Below are positions 8,493 to 16,901 of a stretch of DNA of 64,000 nt, one piece after another. Within the stretch, counting starts at the first letter, position 1; the number at the start of each line of letters is the position of its first letter. A program made the position numbers and the translations under genes. Source of the DNA: Chloroflexota bacterium. GTDB taxonomy: Bacteria; Chloroflexota; Anaerolineae; Aggregatilineales; Phototrophicaceae. The notes under the pieces are model-generated. The model was given only the letters and a program-made list of their open reading frames with translations. It did not search any database and was not told the origin of the DNA. Where the stretch lies: contig JAPOVL010000048.1 of the NCBI GenBank assembly GCA_026708115.1, positions 1 to 64,000 on the forward strand, given 5' to 3'.

Positions 8493-9059
8493 CTAACGAT
8501 TCTGCTGGGCTATGTGGGGCAGATCAACCAGCCGGACCATCTTCGTTTTGCCGTTCGCGCTTTGGACCGGCGTGTAGAGCTCCTCGGGATCGCGCAGTCG
8601 ATCGATGAAAAGGATGCCGTCGAGATGATCGATCTCGTGATGCAGCATACGCGCGTCCATGCCCTCGACGCGCCGCCTGATTTCGCGGCCGTCTTCGGCC
8701 AGCGCCTTGAATTCGATCCAGACCGGTCGCGGCGTATCCCAGCTATAGATATTGGGGATGCTCAAGCAGCCGTCAAAGCCGGGTTCAACTTCGCCGGCTC
8801 CCAGGATCTGCGGATTGATCAGTGCCAGCATGGGCTGCTCGTCCTCGTCTTCGTTTTGCCCGAACTTGACGACCGTCACCCGTTTGAGCGCGCCGATTTG
8901 CGGGGCGGCGATAGCGGCGCCGGGCTGGCTTTCCAGCGTGTCTTTCAAGTCCTGAATCAATTGTCGGAGCTTCTTGTTTCTTATGGTGGGAATGGGCTTG
9001 GATAGCGCGCGCAACCGCGCCTCATCGCCCGGATAATACAGCAGCTTTCGCACCGCCAT
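8493..9059 (-). CDS. def: Peptide deformylase
   Basis: 188 residues with the three deformylase motifs: GAAIAAPQIG (47-56; the consensus has G at position 3), DGCLS (C98 as metal ligand; the common form is EGCLS) and HEIDHLDG (H141, E142, H145). It removes the formyl group from nascent proteins. The length and the HEIDHLDG-IL ending fit the family. It leads a two-gene unit with the DinB-like gene and is preceded by a probable terminator of the upstream nuclease gene. Confidence 0.95.
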   Translation of the reverse strand: MAVRKLLYYPGDEARLRALSKPIPTIRNKKLRQLIQDLKDTLESQPGAAIAAPQIGALKRVTVVKFGQNEDEDEQPMLALINPQILGAGEVEPGFDGCLSIPNIYSWDTPRPVWIEFKALAEDGREIRRRVEGMDARMLHHEIDHLDGILFIDRLRDPEELYTPVQSANGKTKMVRLVDLPHIAQQNR

Positions 9060-9155
9060 GTGAGGTCTTGCTTTCTCGCTCCCCGTTATCTGTCAAAGTT
9101 ACTTTAGCACAGTCGGGGCGAGAATCGCAGTTCCGGCAGCCGCTCGGCGGCAACG

Positions 9156-9196
9156 AAAAGGTCACAGAAGTGACCCGCTCACGCAAAATCGTGAGC
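9156..9196 (-). terminator. Probable rho-independent terminator (double hairpin plus T-run)
   Basis: Read on the minus strand, GCTCACG (9196-9190) pairs with CGTGAGC (9183-9177). Then GGTCAC (9175-9170) pairs with GTGACC (9165-9160) and is followed by TTTT (9159-9156). It lies between the end of the lipoprotein nuclease gene and def, as expected for termination of the former. Confidence 0.55.
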
Positions 9197-9243
9197 AGTT
9201 TCATCGCGTGAGCGACGCGGTTTACATAAACAAGAGTACGCCG

Positions 9244-9879
9244 CTAGCGGGTGGTCGAGCCGTCATCGAAGATGCCGGTCGGGTGACAACCGCGCCCGGC
9301 CGCCGCCGCCTCGGCCTCCAGCCGCACAAATTCCTCGTAGTGGGCGTCGTTGGGCGGGTAGAGCACCACTTCCGCAAACCCCTCCTCGACCAAGACGCGC
9401 TCGACCATGATATCGCCGACATAGACATAGCGCAGCAGGCGATCGAAGGGATCGATCAATCTTTTGCTTGGCACGAGCCGCACCGTCTTGCCGGCGACCA
9501 GTTCCGCATTCGCCTGCGTCGATTCGCGGAAGCAGGGTTGGTCACGCTCGGGCGTATTGATCTGCACATAACGAATGCGCGCGGTTTTGCCATCTATCAG
9601 CACATCAATCGTATCGCCATCAATGACCCTGGTGACTTGGGCGATTTCCTCTTCCGCGCTGTCGTCGCTGGCGGGCTGGGACAGCGAGACGTCTTGCGAC
9701 ATTGCAGCGGACAGTTCCGCGACGGCTGTGCCGACTTGCGCCGCGACAGCCGTATTGACTTGGTCGACCACTTGCTCGCTTACCTGGTCGGCAATATCGT
9801 CGGCCATACGATCGACAACTGCCTGGCAGGAAGCTAGGCAAAACGCGGCCAATACCGGAAACAGCCATGCTTTTATCAT
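9244..9879 (-). CDS. Thermonuclease-family (SNase-like) lipoprotein
   Basis: 211 residues. A lipoprotein signal ends in LASC with C18 as the lipidated residue, so it should be membrane-anchored and extracellular. Residues ~20-80 are a helical, low-complexity linker (DQVSEQVVDQV-type heptads). Residues ~85-190 are an SNase fold: VIDGDTIDV, IRYVQINTPE with the catalytic-type Arg, and FDRLLRYVYV. It probably degrades or scavenges extracellular nucleic acid. The SNase call is secure; the biological role is inferred from localisation. Confidence 0.9.
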   Translation of the reverse strand: MIKAWLFPVLAAFCLASCQAVVDRMADDIADQVSEQVVDQVNTAVAAQVGTAVAELSAAMSQDVSLSQPASDDSAEEEIAQVTRVIDGDTIDVLIDGKTARIRYVQINTPERDQPCFRESTQANAELVAGKTVRLVPSKRLIDPFDRLLRYVYVGDIMVERVLVEEGFAEVVLYPPNDAHYEEFVRLEAEAAAAGRGCHPTGIFDDGSTTR

Positions 9880-10015
9880 TACAGTTTTCTGTCCACATAG
9901 TGATGTAGTGAAATTTATTTATAGCACATGTTTGTTCTTGTGTCCCTATGCAAGGGTCGGGGTTTTGTATCGAATTCGGCTGAAATAAAGAACAACAGCC
10001 ACCTACCAGATCGTT

Positions 10016-10079
10016 GGTATTTTGGGTTCAGGATCTCCTGTCCGGAACTGTAAGCAGTATTTCAACCGAAAAGGATACA
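10016..10079. repeat. 64-bp dispersed intergenic element, copy A
   Basis: It aligns without gaps to 30112-30175, with about 50 of 64 positions identical, including the shared blocks TTGGGTT, AGGATC, GAACTGTA and CCGAAAA. The ends are imperfect inverted repeats (GGTATTTT and AAGGATACA). It sits upstream of the ABC exporter and does not look coding. Confidence 0.5.
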
Positions 10080-10168
10080 CAACCAAGCGCGGCGCGACTG
10101 TCTTGGTCTCCACTGACCTGTTATAATCCCTTCATTCCCGGCGATCTACTCATGTGAGGAGCGAAGCT

Positions 10169-11905
10169 GTGAAAAACCGCGGCAGAAAATTCCTTTCCTT
10201 TTACCGACCTTATCTCGGCTTGCTCGCTATTGATCTGTTTTGCGCCTTTGTGATATCGATCATCACACTGGTCCTGCCACTTTGCGTACGCTTCATCACT
10301 GGCACGCTCTTGCCGGGCGGCTCTCCCCAGCCGCTGGCCGATCTGGCCATCATGGGCGGAATCATGTTGGCGCTGGTGGCGGTTCACGCCTTGTGCAATC
10401 TCTTCGTTGACTATCAGGGTCATATGATGGGCGCTATGATGGAAAGCGATATGCGCCGCGAGTTGTTCGCGCATTATCAGAAGCTGTCTTTCAGCTTCTA
10501 CGACGAACAGCAGACCGGCCAGCTCATGTCGCGCATCACCAGCGACTTGTTCGCGCTATCCGAACTTTTTCATCACGGACCGGAAGATATCTTCATCGGC
10601 ATCTTGAAGTTCGGGGGCGCTTTTCTCATCACAATGAGCATCAATCCACAACTGAGCTTGATCATCTTCCTGTTCCTGCCGCTGATGCTGCTGTTCGCTT
10701 ATTACCTCAACCGCAAAATGCACGCCGCCCTGCTGCGCAGCAAACAGCGCATTGCCGAGGTCAACGCCCAGGTTGAGGACAGCCTGGCGGGCATCCGCGT
10801 TGTGCAGTCCTTCGCCAATGAAGACCGCGAACAGGCCAAATTCGACCGAGCCAATGCGCGCTTTGTAGAGAGCCGCCGCCTGGAATACAAGAGCGAAGCC
10901 GTCTTTTACGGCGGGATGAGCGCCTTCACACAACTCATGACCGTGGTTGTGGTTGTCGTGGGCGCGGTCGGCATCTTGAGGGCCTCCCTCGACCTCTCCG
11001 ACTTGATCACTTTCTTGCTCTACGTCGGCATTTTGATCGAGCCAATCCAGCGGCTGACCAATTTCGCCCGCTGGTATCAAGAGGGCGGCACCGGTTTCCG
11101 CCGCTTCATGGACCTGTTGGAATTGCAGCCGGCCATCGTCGATGCCGACGACGCGCTGGCGTTGCGGCCCGTCTCGGGAGCGCTGGAATTGCAGGACGTC
11201 AGCTTCCGCTATCAGTCCGATATCGACTACGTTCTGAAGAATTTGTCGCTGCGCATCGGGGTTGGCGAGTTTCTGGCGCTGGTGGGCGTCTCCGGCGTTG
11301 GCAAGACGACGCTCAGCGCGCTCATCCCGCGCTTCTATGATATAGATGTCGGGCGCATCTGCCTGGATGGGATCGACATCCGCAAGATCAGCTTGTCATG
11401 TCTGCGCCGAAATATTGGCGTGGTGCAGCAGGACGTCTATCTCTTTGCCGCCAGCGTCGCCGAAAACATCCGCTATGGGGATGGCGCGGCCTCTCAAGGC
11501 GAGGTCGAATCCGCGGCCAAAAAAGCCAACGCGCACGATTTCATCATGGCTTTGCCGCAGGGCTACCAGACGCATATCGGCCAGCGCGGCATCAAACTAT
11601 CCGCTGGCCAGCGACAACGCTTGAGCATCGCGCGCGTTTTCCTCAAAGACCCGCCGCTGATTATCCTGGACGAAGCGACCAGCGCGCTCGACAACGCAAG
11701 CGAACGCGCTGTTCGCGAATCGCTGGAACGTCTGATGCATAAGCGAAGTACACTTGTTATCGCCCATCGTCTGTCCACCATTCGCAATGCCGATCGCATC
11801 GTCGTCTTAAAGGACGGTTGCATCAGCGAAGAGGGTACGCACGACGAACTGATCGCCAAGCGCGGCCAGTACGCCAGGTTGTATCAGTTGCAATTGGAGC
11901 ATTGA
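10169..11905 (+). CDS. ABC transporter, fused permease and ATP-binding subunit
   Basis: 578 residues. I chose GTG 10169 because AGGAG (10157-10161) lies 7 bases upstream; a GTG at 10154 would have no ribosome site. Six membrane helices span residues ~1-310. The ATPase part has Walker A GVSGVGKTT (around 373-381), Q-loop VVQQDVYLF, signature LSAGQ (around 477; the consensus is LSGGQ), Walker B LIILDEATSALD and the switch His in IAHRLSTI. The architecture is that of MsbA/LmrA-type exporters working as homodimers. The substrate is unknown (lipid, drug or peptide). A single half-transporter is present, ending only 6 bases before a convergent tRNA gene. Confidence 0.92.
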   Translation: MKNRGRKFLSFYRPYLGLLAIDLFCAFVISIITLVLPLCVRFITGTLLPGGSPQPLADLAIMGGIMLALVAVHALCNLFVDYQGHMMGAMMESDMRRELFAHYQKLSFSFYDEQQTGQLMSRITSDLFALSELFHHGPEDIFIGILKFGGAFLITMSINPQLSLIIFLFLPLMLLFAYYLNRKMHAALLRSKQRIAEVNAQVEDSLAGIRVVQSFANEDREQAKFDRANARFVESRRLEYKSEAVFYGGMSAFTQLMTVVVVVVGAVGILRASLDLSDLITFLLYVGILIEPIQRLTNFARWYQEGGTGFRRFMDLLELQPAIVDADDALALRPVSGALELQDVSFRYQSDIDYVLKNLSLRIGVGEFLALVGVSGVGKTTLSALIPRFYDIDVGRICLDGIDIRKISLSCLRRNIGVVQQDVYLFAASVAENIRYGDGAASQGEVESAAKKANAHDFIMALPQGYQTHIGQRGIKLSAGQRQRLSIARVFLKDPPLIILDEATSALDNASERAVRESLERLMHKRSTLVIAHRLSTIRNADRIVVLKDGCISEEGTHDELIAKRGQYARLYQLQLEH

Positions 11906-11911
11906 GGGGAG

Positions 11912-11994
11912 TAGCGGGAGAGGGGCTCGAACCCTCACGCCCTTACGGGCAGGTGCTTTTAAGGCACCCGTGTCTGCCATTCCACCATCCCGCC
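11912..11994 (-). tRNA. tRNA-Leu (anticodon UAA)
   Basis: On the minus strand the acceptor GGCGGGA pairs with TCCCGCT (G-U first pair), followed by discriminator A. The anticodon stem GGTGC/GCACC encloses CTTAAAA, giving anticodon TAA. A long variable arm with GCCC/GGGC makes it class II. The T arm is GAGGG-TTCGAGC-CCCTC. No CCA is encoded, so it must be added by CCA transferase. Confidence 0.93.
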
Positions 11995-12056
11995 TGCTAG
12001 CGACAAGTATAGCGAGAGCCCAGTCCTTGTCAATGTTGGCGAGGCAGCCGCAGGCG

Positions 12057-12410
12057 CTAGACGCGTTGGATGTCGTCGTCGTTCTTGCGCTTCCCCTTGC
12101 TGACGCAGGGCCGGTACTTGCCGCCAAAGATCATGAACAAGCCAATGCCTACCAGGATTGAGGGGAAGACCTTCCAGAAGGATCCGGCAATATCGCCAAT
12201 TAAGCCCGGTACGCCAAATATGACCCCGATGCCGATCAGCCACCAGGCGCCCCTGGCATCCAGGATGCGTTCGCCCGCGGCCATGGCGCGCGCCAGGATG
12301 GTCGCTGCCATAACAAACATGATGCCGGGCCACCACCAGCTCGTCAGGAATAAGAGTCCAAGTCCGATAAAGAAAACACCGGTCGCCACCTGTGATGCTT
12401 TTTCATCCAT
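12057..12410 (-). CDS. Small polytopic membrane protein (LiaF-N-like)
   Basis: 117 residues; GAGGA lies about 9 bases before ATG 12410. Three to four hydrophobic segments (residues ~8-24, 26-45, 55-72 and 80-95) are followed by a Lys-rich cytoplasmic tail. The glycine-rich helix pairs resemble the LiaI/LiaF-type membrane domain used in envelope-stress proteins, but this resemblance is weak and the function is unknown. It stands alone between the tRNA and a convergent-free stretch. Confidence 0.6.
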   Translation of the reverse strand: MDEKASQVATGVFFIGLGLLFLTSWWWPGIMFVMAATILARAMAAGERILDARGAWWLIGIGVIFGVPGLIGDIAGSFWKVFPSILVGIGLFMIFGGKYRPCVSKGKRKNDDDIQRV

Positions 12411-12506
12411 TTGCTTTCCTCATCAAGAGTCCCAATGTTTCGCCTATTCAGTTTACGGGATTCTGCGCGCCTGGTTGCAAGACAGGCAGCAAGCTCGGGC
12501 GGCGGC

Positions 12507-13445
12507 CTAGCTGTCCGCGCGGAAGGTGACGCGGAAGGATTTCAAAGATTCGCGGCCGCTTTCGGTATAGCAGCGCCCGGTGATCAAATCGGCGCGCAGG
12601 GCATCCGATGCGCCCGGCATATCGATTGAATAGCTGATCCCTTCGTCCATCTGGAAATCGGCATAGCCAGTTCCGCGCTCCGGTTTGAGCCCGCTGAGAA
12701 AGACGTTTTCCTCATCGCCCCAGCGCACGCGGATTTTTTGTCCCGGGATGCCACGGCCCAGGTAGTCGACGATCTTGACTTCGATCAGCGCCCGATCGGC
12801 GGTATCGCAGAAGGTGCTGGCCGGCAAGGGTGAGAACGTCCGCTGCGGGACTGAGGTGGCGACCGCGCGCAAGGTCGCGGTCGCTCTGCTGGCGCGTCTG
12901 GATGGCGTCTTGGTAGGGGGCGGCGTCGGCGAAGGCGGAGCCGCTGCCGGGTCGGAAGCCGCTGCCGGTTTTTCAGGGAGATCTTCGGCTGGCAGCAAGG
13001 GCTCGGCACAGCTGCTGCGTCCCTGCGTTGTGTACATGCGCACCGCCATACGCAAAGCCTTGACACCGCTTTCATTGTTTATGTAATCGCTGCTGGCGAG
13101 CTCGCAGGCGGCATCAGCCAGCGCTTGTAAAGGGTCGCCAAGTGGACGGAGCGAGACTAGTTTTTCCAAAGCCCGGTGCAGATCGCCACTATGCTGATAT
13201 TCCAGGGCGATCGCAATCATGTAATGTTTACGATCTTCTTCCCCCAACTGAAAGGGCTCGGTATTGCGCTCCGGCAGTGGACCCAAGGCCCAACTGACGC
13301 TGAGACCCAATACCAGCCCGACAACCAGCGCCAAAGAAAAGAGCCCGTAAGAAAATAAGGATTGCGGACGCGGTTCTTCAGGCTCCCTTTGCGGTAGTGG
13401 CGGCCGCGGAGGAATCCAGGCCGGCGGCGGCAATTTGCGTCCCAC
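12507..13445 (-). CDS. Single-pass membrane protein with Pro/Thr-rich linker
   Basis: 312 residues, unrecognised. The order is a Pro-rich cytoplasmic N terminus (1-30), one membrane helix (~33-55), a helical extracytoplasmic segment (~70-140), a Pro/Ala/Thr-rich stalk (~155-205) and a C-terminal beta-rich domain with an Ig-like or beta-sandwich look (LIEVKIVDYLGRGIPGQKI onward). The GTG start overlaps the TAG stop of the upstream gene by one base, implying translational coupling. The helical segment (GDLHRALEKLVSL) resembles one in the upstream protein (SDLQGALDRLSRL), so the two are probably related by duplication or work together at the membrane. Confidence 0.65.
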   Translation of the reverse strand: MGRKLPPPAWIPPRPPLPQREPEEPRPQSLFSYGLFSLALVVGLVLGLSVSWALGPLPERNTEPFQLGEEDRKHYMIAIALEYQHSGDLHRALEKLVSLRPLGDPLQALADAACELASSDYINNESGVKALRMAVRMYTTQGRSSCAEPLLPAEDLPEKPAAASDPAAAPPSPTPPPTKTPSRRASRATATLRAVATSVPQRTFSPLPASTFCDTADRALIEVKIVDYLGRGIPGQKIRVRWGDEENVFLSGLKPERGTGYADFQMDEGISYSIDMPGASDALRADLITGRCYTESGRESLKSFRVTFRADS

Positions 13446-13825
13446 TAGCGCCCCCCTCCGCGCAGGTCCAGGAAGGGCTCCATCGCCGGCGTCAGCCGTC
13501 CCAGGCCCCGCGCCAGCGCCACCAACAGACGAATGTCACGTATATCGCGCGCCGAAGAGGCGATCACTCTATCCGTTAGCCGCTGCACGTATCGTGGCAC
13601 GTCATCGACTCGCAGGCGGCTCAGGCGATCAAGCGCGCCTTGTAAATCGCTGTCAGCGGCATAACCGGCTGCGATCATAACGGCATAATCGTCGCGGAAG
13701 GATTGCGCCAGTTCGGTCATGTCGCTGCGATAAGTGTCCCGCGGGAACTGGAACCAGCCCAGGTACAAGCCGAGCAGCCCGCCCAGGATCAAACCCAGGA
13801 GCATGGATCGCAGAAAGCGTCGCAT
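13445..13825 (-). CDS. Small membrane-anchored helical protein
   Basis: 126 residues, unrecognised. A glycine-rich N-terminal membrane helix (residues ~7-25) precedes an extracytoplasmic helical domain. The segment SDLQGALDRLSRL resembles one in the next gene, with which its stop codon overlaps. Upstream, 13826-14126 holds no gene and no clear element. Confidence 0.65.
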   Translation of the reverse strand: MRRFLRSMLLGLILGGLLGLYLGWFQFPRDTYRSDMTELAQSFRDDYAVMIAAGYAADSDLQGALDRLSRLRVDDVPRYVQRLTDRVIASSARDIRDIRLLVALARGLGRLTPAMEPFLDLRGGGR

Positions 13826-14126
13826 CGCGCGTATTTCTCTCGTCTGTCGGATTATTAATCTTATAACGAACTATTGGCGAAATACAGCAAAAATACAAAC
13901 GATGCTGCAACCGCTGTGCCCGCAAGATGGTCCCAGCTCTTAGGATCGTCGTGTCATGCTGGCCTGGAGCGCGACCGGACTCACATCTGAACTCGCTTAC
14001 TTCATTCGATCGTATTGAAAACTCAAGACTGCGGATTCTTATCATTTGACCGTCACGAACAAGTAAGTACTTTGATATGATTGCGGTACTATGAAAAACT
14101 TAGATGTTCTGCCCCGACGTTTGATT

Positions 14127-15123
14127 ATGCGAGCGAAGTTCATTGCCGCATTTGTATCAGTAATTCTGTTTCATAGTATCGCATTGGCGCAGCCTTACTC
14201 GATTCGCGTTAGCCACAACACCAATCTGAGGGCTTCGTACAGCCTCGAGAGCGCGATCGCGGAAACCGCGCCGGCTGGCGCGACTCTCGATGTGGTGGGC
14301 AGCCACAACCGCTGGCTGCGGATTAACCCGCAATGGCAATGACGTCTGGATGGCGGATTGGGTCGCTTACATCCGCGTTGAGGACGGCGCGGCGATGACG
14401 CAGACCCAGACAGCCGCCAGCATCGACAATTGTTGTTTTGTCGATCGCCAATGCCAGACCGACCAGGATTGGACGGAGGGCTATTGGGAGTTCTAAAATG
14501 GCCAGTGCGCCGCCCCGGCGCGGACACAGACGCGAGCGTCGACGCAGCCCGTCGGGGCCGATGCCGCGACGGTGGACAACTGCTGCTTCGTCGGCTGGCA
14601 ATGCGCCACAGACAACGACTGGCACGAGGGCTTTCAGGCCTATCAGACCAACCAATGCAAACACCCCGGCATTGCTTTGGAAGGGTCGCCCGGCTTTATC
14701 TTGCAGATGGAGCAGGCGCTGGACTTGCTGCAAAGCCTGTCACCAAAATGGTATCAATACGTGATCAGAGGACTGGACCGGATCAGACAGACCCCGCAGG
14801 GCATAATCGGCGTACATGTCGGGGGCAGGCATTTTGATCTCAGTTATGCCGACGATCTTCCGCCAGGCCGCGACTTTTACGAACACACACTCTATACGGG
14901 CACGGTCTTTATTCACGAAGCTTGCCATGTCTACCGATATGAAGCGGGATTACAGTCCGGTGGCCTGGAAGGGGAACGCGCTTGTGTGGAAACGGAGCTT
15001 GCCGCGCTACTGGAATACGCCCCTGACAGCCCCGAGGTTGAAAATAATCGGCGCGTGCTCGCCAATATCCACAGGCCCGAGTGCCAATGGTGGTGGGGCG
15101 AGTACAAAACTTGCTATGACTAG
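14127..15123 (+). pseudogene. Broken SH3 / Cys-module / HEACH paralog
   Basis: Two lesions interrupt a reading frame that otherwise matches the four intact paralogs at 21.7-27 kb. A +1 shift lies near 14327-14330, in an AACCCGCAATGG stretch where one extra C breaks the end of the SH3 domain. A TAA at 14494-14496 replaces the CAA of the conserved YWAFQNGQC segment. Past both lesions the frame stays open to 15123. It encodes a second Cys module, the HEACH motif, GERAC and the terminal QWW. The signal peptide begins at ATG 14127 by analogy with the paralogs (Met-Arg-Ala-Lys then hydrophobic). Because the rest is intact, the damage is recent. One lesion could be a sequencing error, but both are unlikely to be. 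Confidence 0.85.
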
Positions 15124-15292
15124 CGGCGAACCTGTGCGGTTCTAGACAGGGGAGAGCGACGCAACCGGATCTTGGATCTCCTTGCGGCACTCTCGTAGAA
15201 AAGCCCGCTGGTTTGACATTGCCCGCGGCTTCTTGACACGGGCGCGGTCACGATAGAGTTGGCGGCCATCGCCGCACTGACTTCGGGCGGCG

Positions 15293-16744
15293 TTACTGCT
15301 GCAAGGCCGCAATGGTCTGGCAAGCCGGGCAACTGCCGTCGGGGCGGATAATCGCGTAGCCGGCTTGCGGATCGTCGTCGTAGTTTTCAAAGTCGATATT
15401 CCAGACGATGATCAATTCGACGGGCATCCGCTGGAAGTTAGCGGAAATCCGTATCGCATCCGCCAGCCATCGCGCTTGCTCTTGCACGGATGTGTATGCC
15501 GCCCAATTGAAGGCGTCGGGCAGGCGACCATAACCCTCGGGCGAGAGATAGCCCATTTCCGTCATGCACATGGGTATGTCGAAGTTGCGGAAGGGAAATG
15601 CCACCCGCCCCAGCATAAGGGGCAAGTACCTGGTGGGATATTCGTCGCGCGGGTCGCCGCCTTGCGAGGTCGGCGGCAAGATGCCTTCGTTATAGTGCGC
15701 GCCAATGCAATCGGCAAATTCGGCCACGCCGGCGTTGGCCATGCCCCAGTAATAGCGATCATCATTCCAGACCGAGGCCAGTCCAAAAGCGCCTTCCGCC
15801 CCGGTCGGGGCCAGAGCGCCAGTGATTACCATGGTATCGGGATTGGCTGCTTTGATCTGGGTATAGGCTTTTTCCAGCATGGCCTTGTAACGGCGCGGAT
15901 CAATCTGTCCGGTAGGCCATTCGCGGTCGAGATTCATCTCGTTCCAGACTTCGATGGCATCGGCGCCCAAGCCGGCTACGCCGCCCAGGAATTCGGCATA
16001 TTGGTCGAGATAGGCGTCGCCGCCCTCCGCCAGCTCATGTTTGTGGCCGGTGATGCTCAGCAGGACCAGGAATCCGGCTTCGTGCGACCAGTTGATGCGG
16101 TCGCGCGCTACTGTCAGGTCCGTGCCTTCAAAATAGGGTATCTGCCATTTGACCCAGGTCATGCCCGCCGACTTCATCGCTTCTTTCGCGGCGTCGCCAA
16201 AGTGCAGGACGTGCCCGCCGACCGGTATCGGCAAGCGGTTTTCCACTTGCGGCGCGGGAATCATTTGCGCTTTCGCGCTCTTGTCTTCGGCGGGCGTGTC
16301 TTCCGCGGTCTCCGCCATGGCGGTATTTTCGATCACTTGCACCGGTACGCTGTTCATCGTTTGGCCATCGTTGTTGATGGCGATCGGCGCCAGAACATAA
16401 TAGAAGCTCTCCTGCGCGCTGTTGGTGGCATGCAGCCGCACTTGATACAGGCCGTCGGGAAAGACGGCTGTATGCCAGGCGCCAATCTCGCCATCCACGA
16501 TCGTTGCCATAGGCGGCAATACGATTGGTGTCCATAGATCGGTCTCTGGCGTTGCTGGATCATAGTGCGCCGCTTCCACATAGAAGAACTGCTGATCCGG
16601 GACGTTTGCCGTGCCTCGCAGTTCAACCGAGCCGGTGATGATGTTGTGGGCAGGATCCCATTCAAGCATTAAGTTGTCAGTTTGTGCTGCGCTAATGATT
16701 GTGATCAGAAAGACCGTAAGTGATTGCCAGATTAAACGTCGCAT
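15293..16744 (-). CDS. Secreted clan GH-A-like glycoside hydrolase
   Basis: 483 residues. A signal peptide (cut near SAAQ) is followed by a beta-rich N-terminal domain (~25-145), an acidic linker and a TIM-barrel domain from ~170. EVWNEMNL carries a typical NE acid/base (E269) and CMTEMGYL a candidate nucleophile (E396). Their spacing of 127 residues fits clan GH-A (GH5, GH39 and relatives). I cannot assign a GH family or substrate. It should hydrolyse an extracellular polysaccharide or glycoside. It is transcribed towards the broken SH3 paralog and has no partners on its strand. Confidence 0.75.
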   Translation of the reverse strand: MRRLIWQSLTVFLITIISAAQTDNLMLEWDPAHNIITGSVELRGTANVPDQQFFYVEAAHYDPATPETDLWTPIVLPPMATIVDGEIGAWHTAVFPDGLYQVRLHATNSAQESFYYVLAPIAINNDGQTMNSVPVQVIENTAMAETAEDTPAEDKSAKAQMIPAPQVENRLPIPVGGHVLHFGDAAKEAMKSAGMTWVKWQIPYFEGTDLTVARDRINWSHEAGFLVLLSITGHKHELAEGGDAYLDQYAEFLGGVAGLGADAIEVWNEMNLDREWPTGQIDPRRYKAMLEKAYTQIKAANPDTMVITGALAPTGAEGAFGLASVWNDDRYYWGMANAGVAEFADCIGAHYNEGILPPTSQGGDPRDEYPTRYLPLMLGRVAFPFRNFDIPMCMTEMGYLSPEGYGRLPDAFNWAAYTSVQEQARWLADAIRISANFQRMPVELIIVWNIDFENYDDDPQAGYAIIRPDGSCPACQTIAALQQ

Positions 16745-16901
16745 GCTAACTCCCGTAATCGCGCCAAAGTAACGCGCGGATTATAGAGCAGAGGAAAGCA
16801 ATTGACCAAGTGGGAAGTCGTAATCGAGCGCGATCTTTTGCATTTGTCCCTGCCAGCGTTTACCATCGTGGGAATGGGAGATCAGCGGCGAGGATAGGAC
16901 G

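Noticed and set aside
14325..14500. Programmed frameshift or stop read-through in the broken paralog
   Set aside because: No slippery heptamer or stem-loop is evident, four sister genes need none, and two separate lesions occur; decay is simpler.
15365..16537. 390-codon plus-strand frame
   Set aside because: Antisense to the secreted glycoside hydrolase with clear signal peptide and catalytic Glu motifs.
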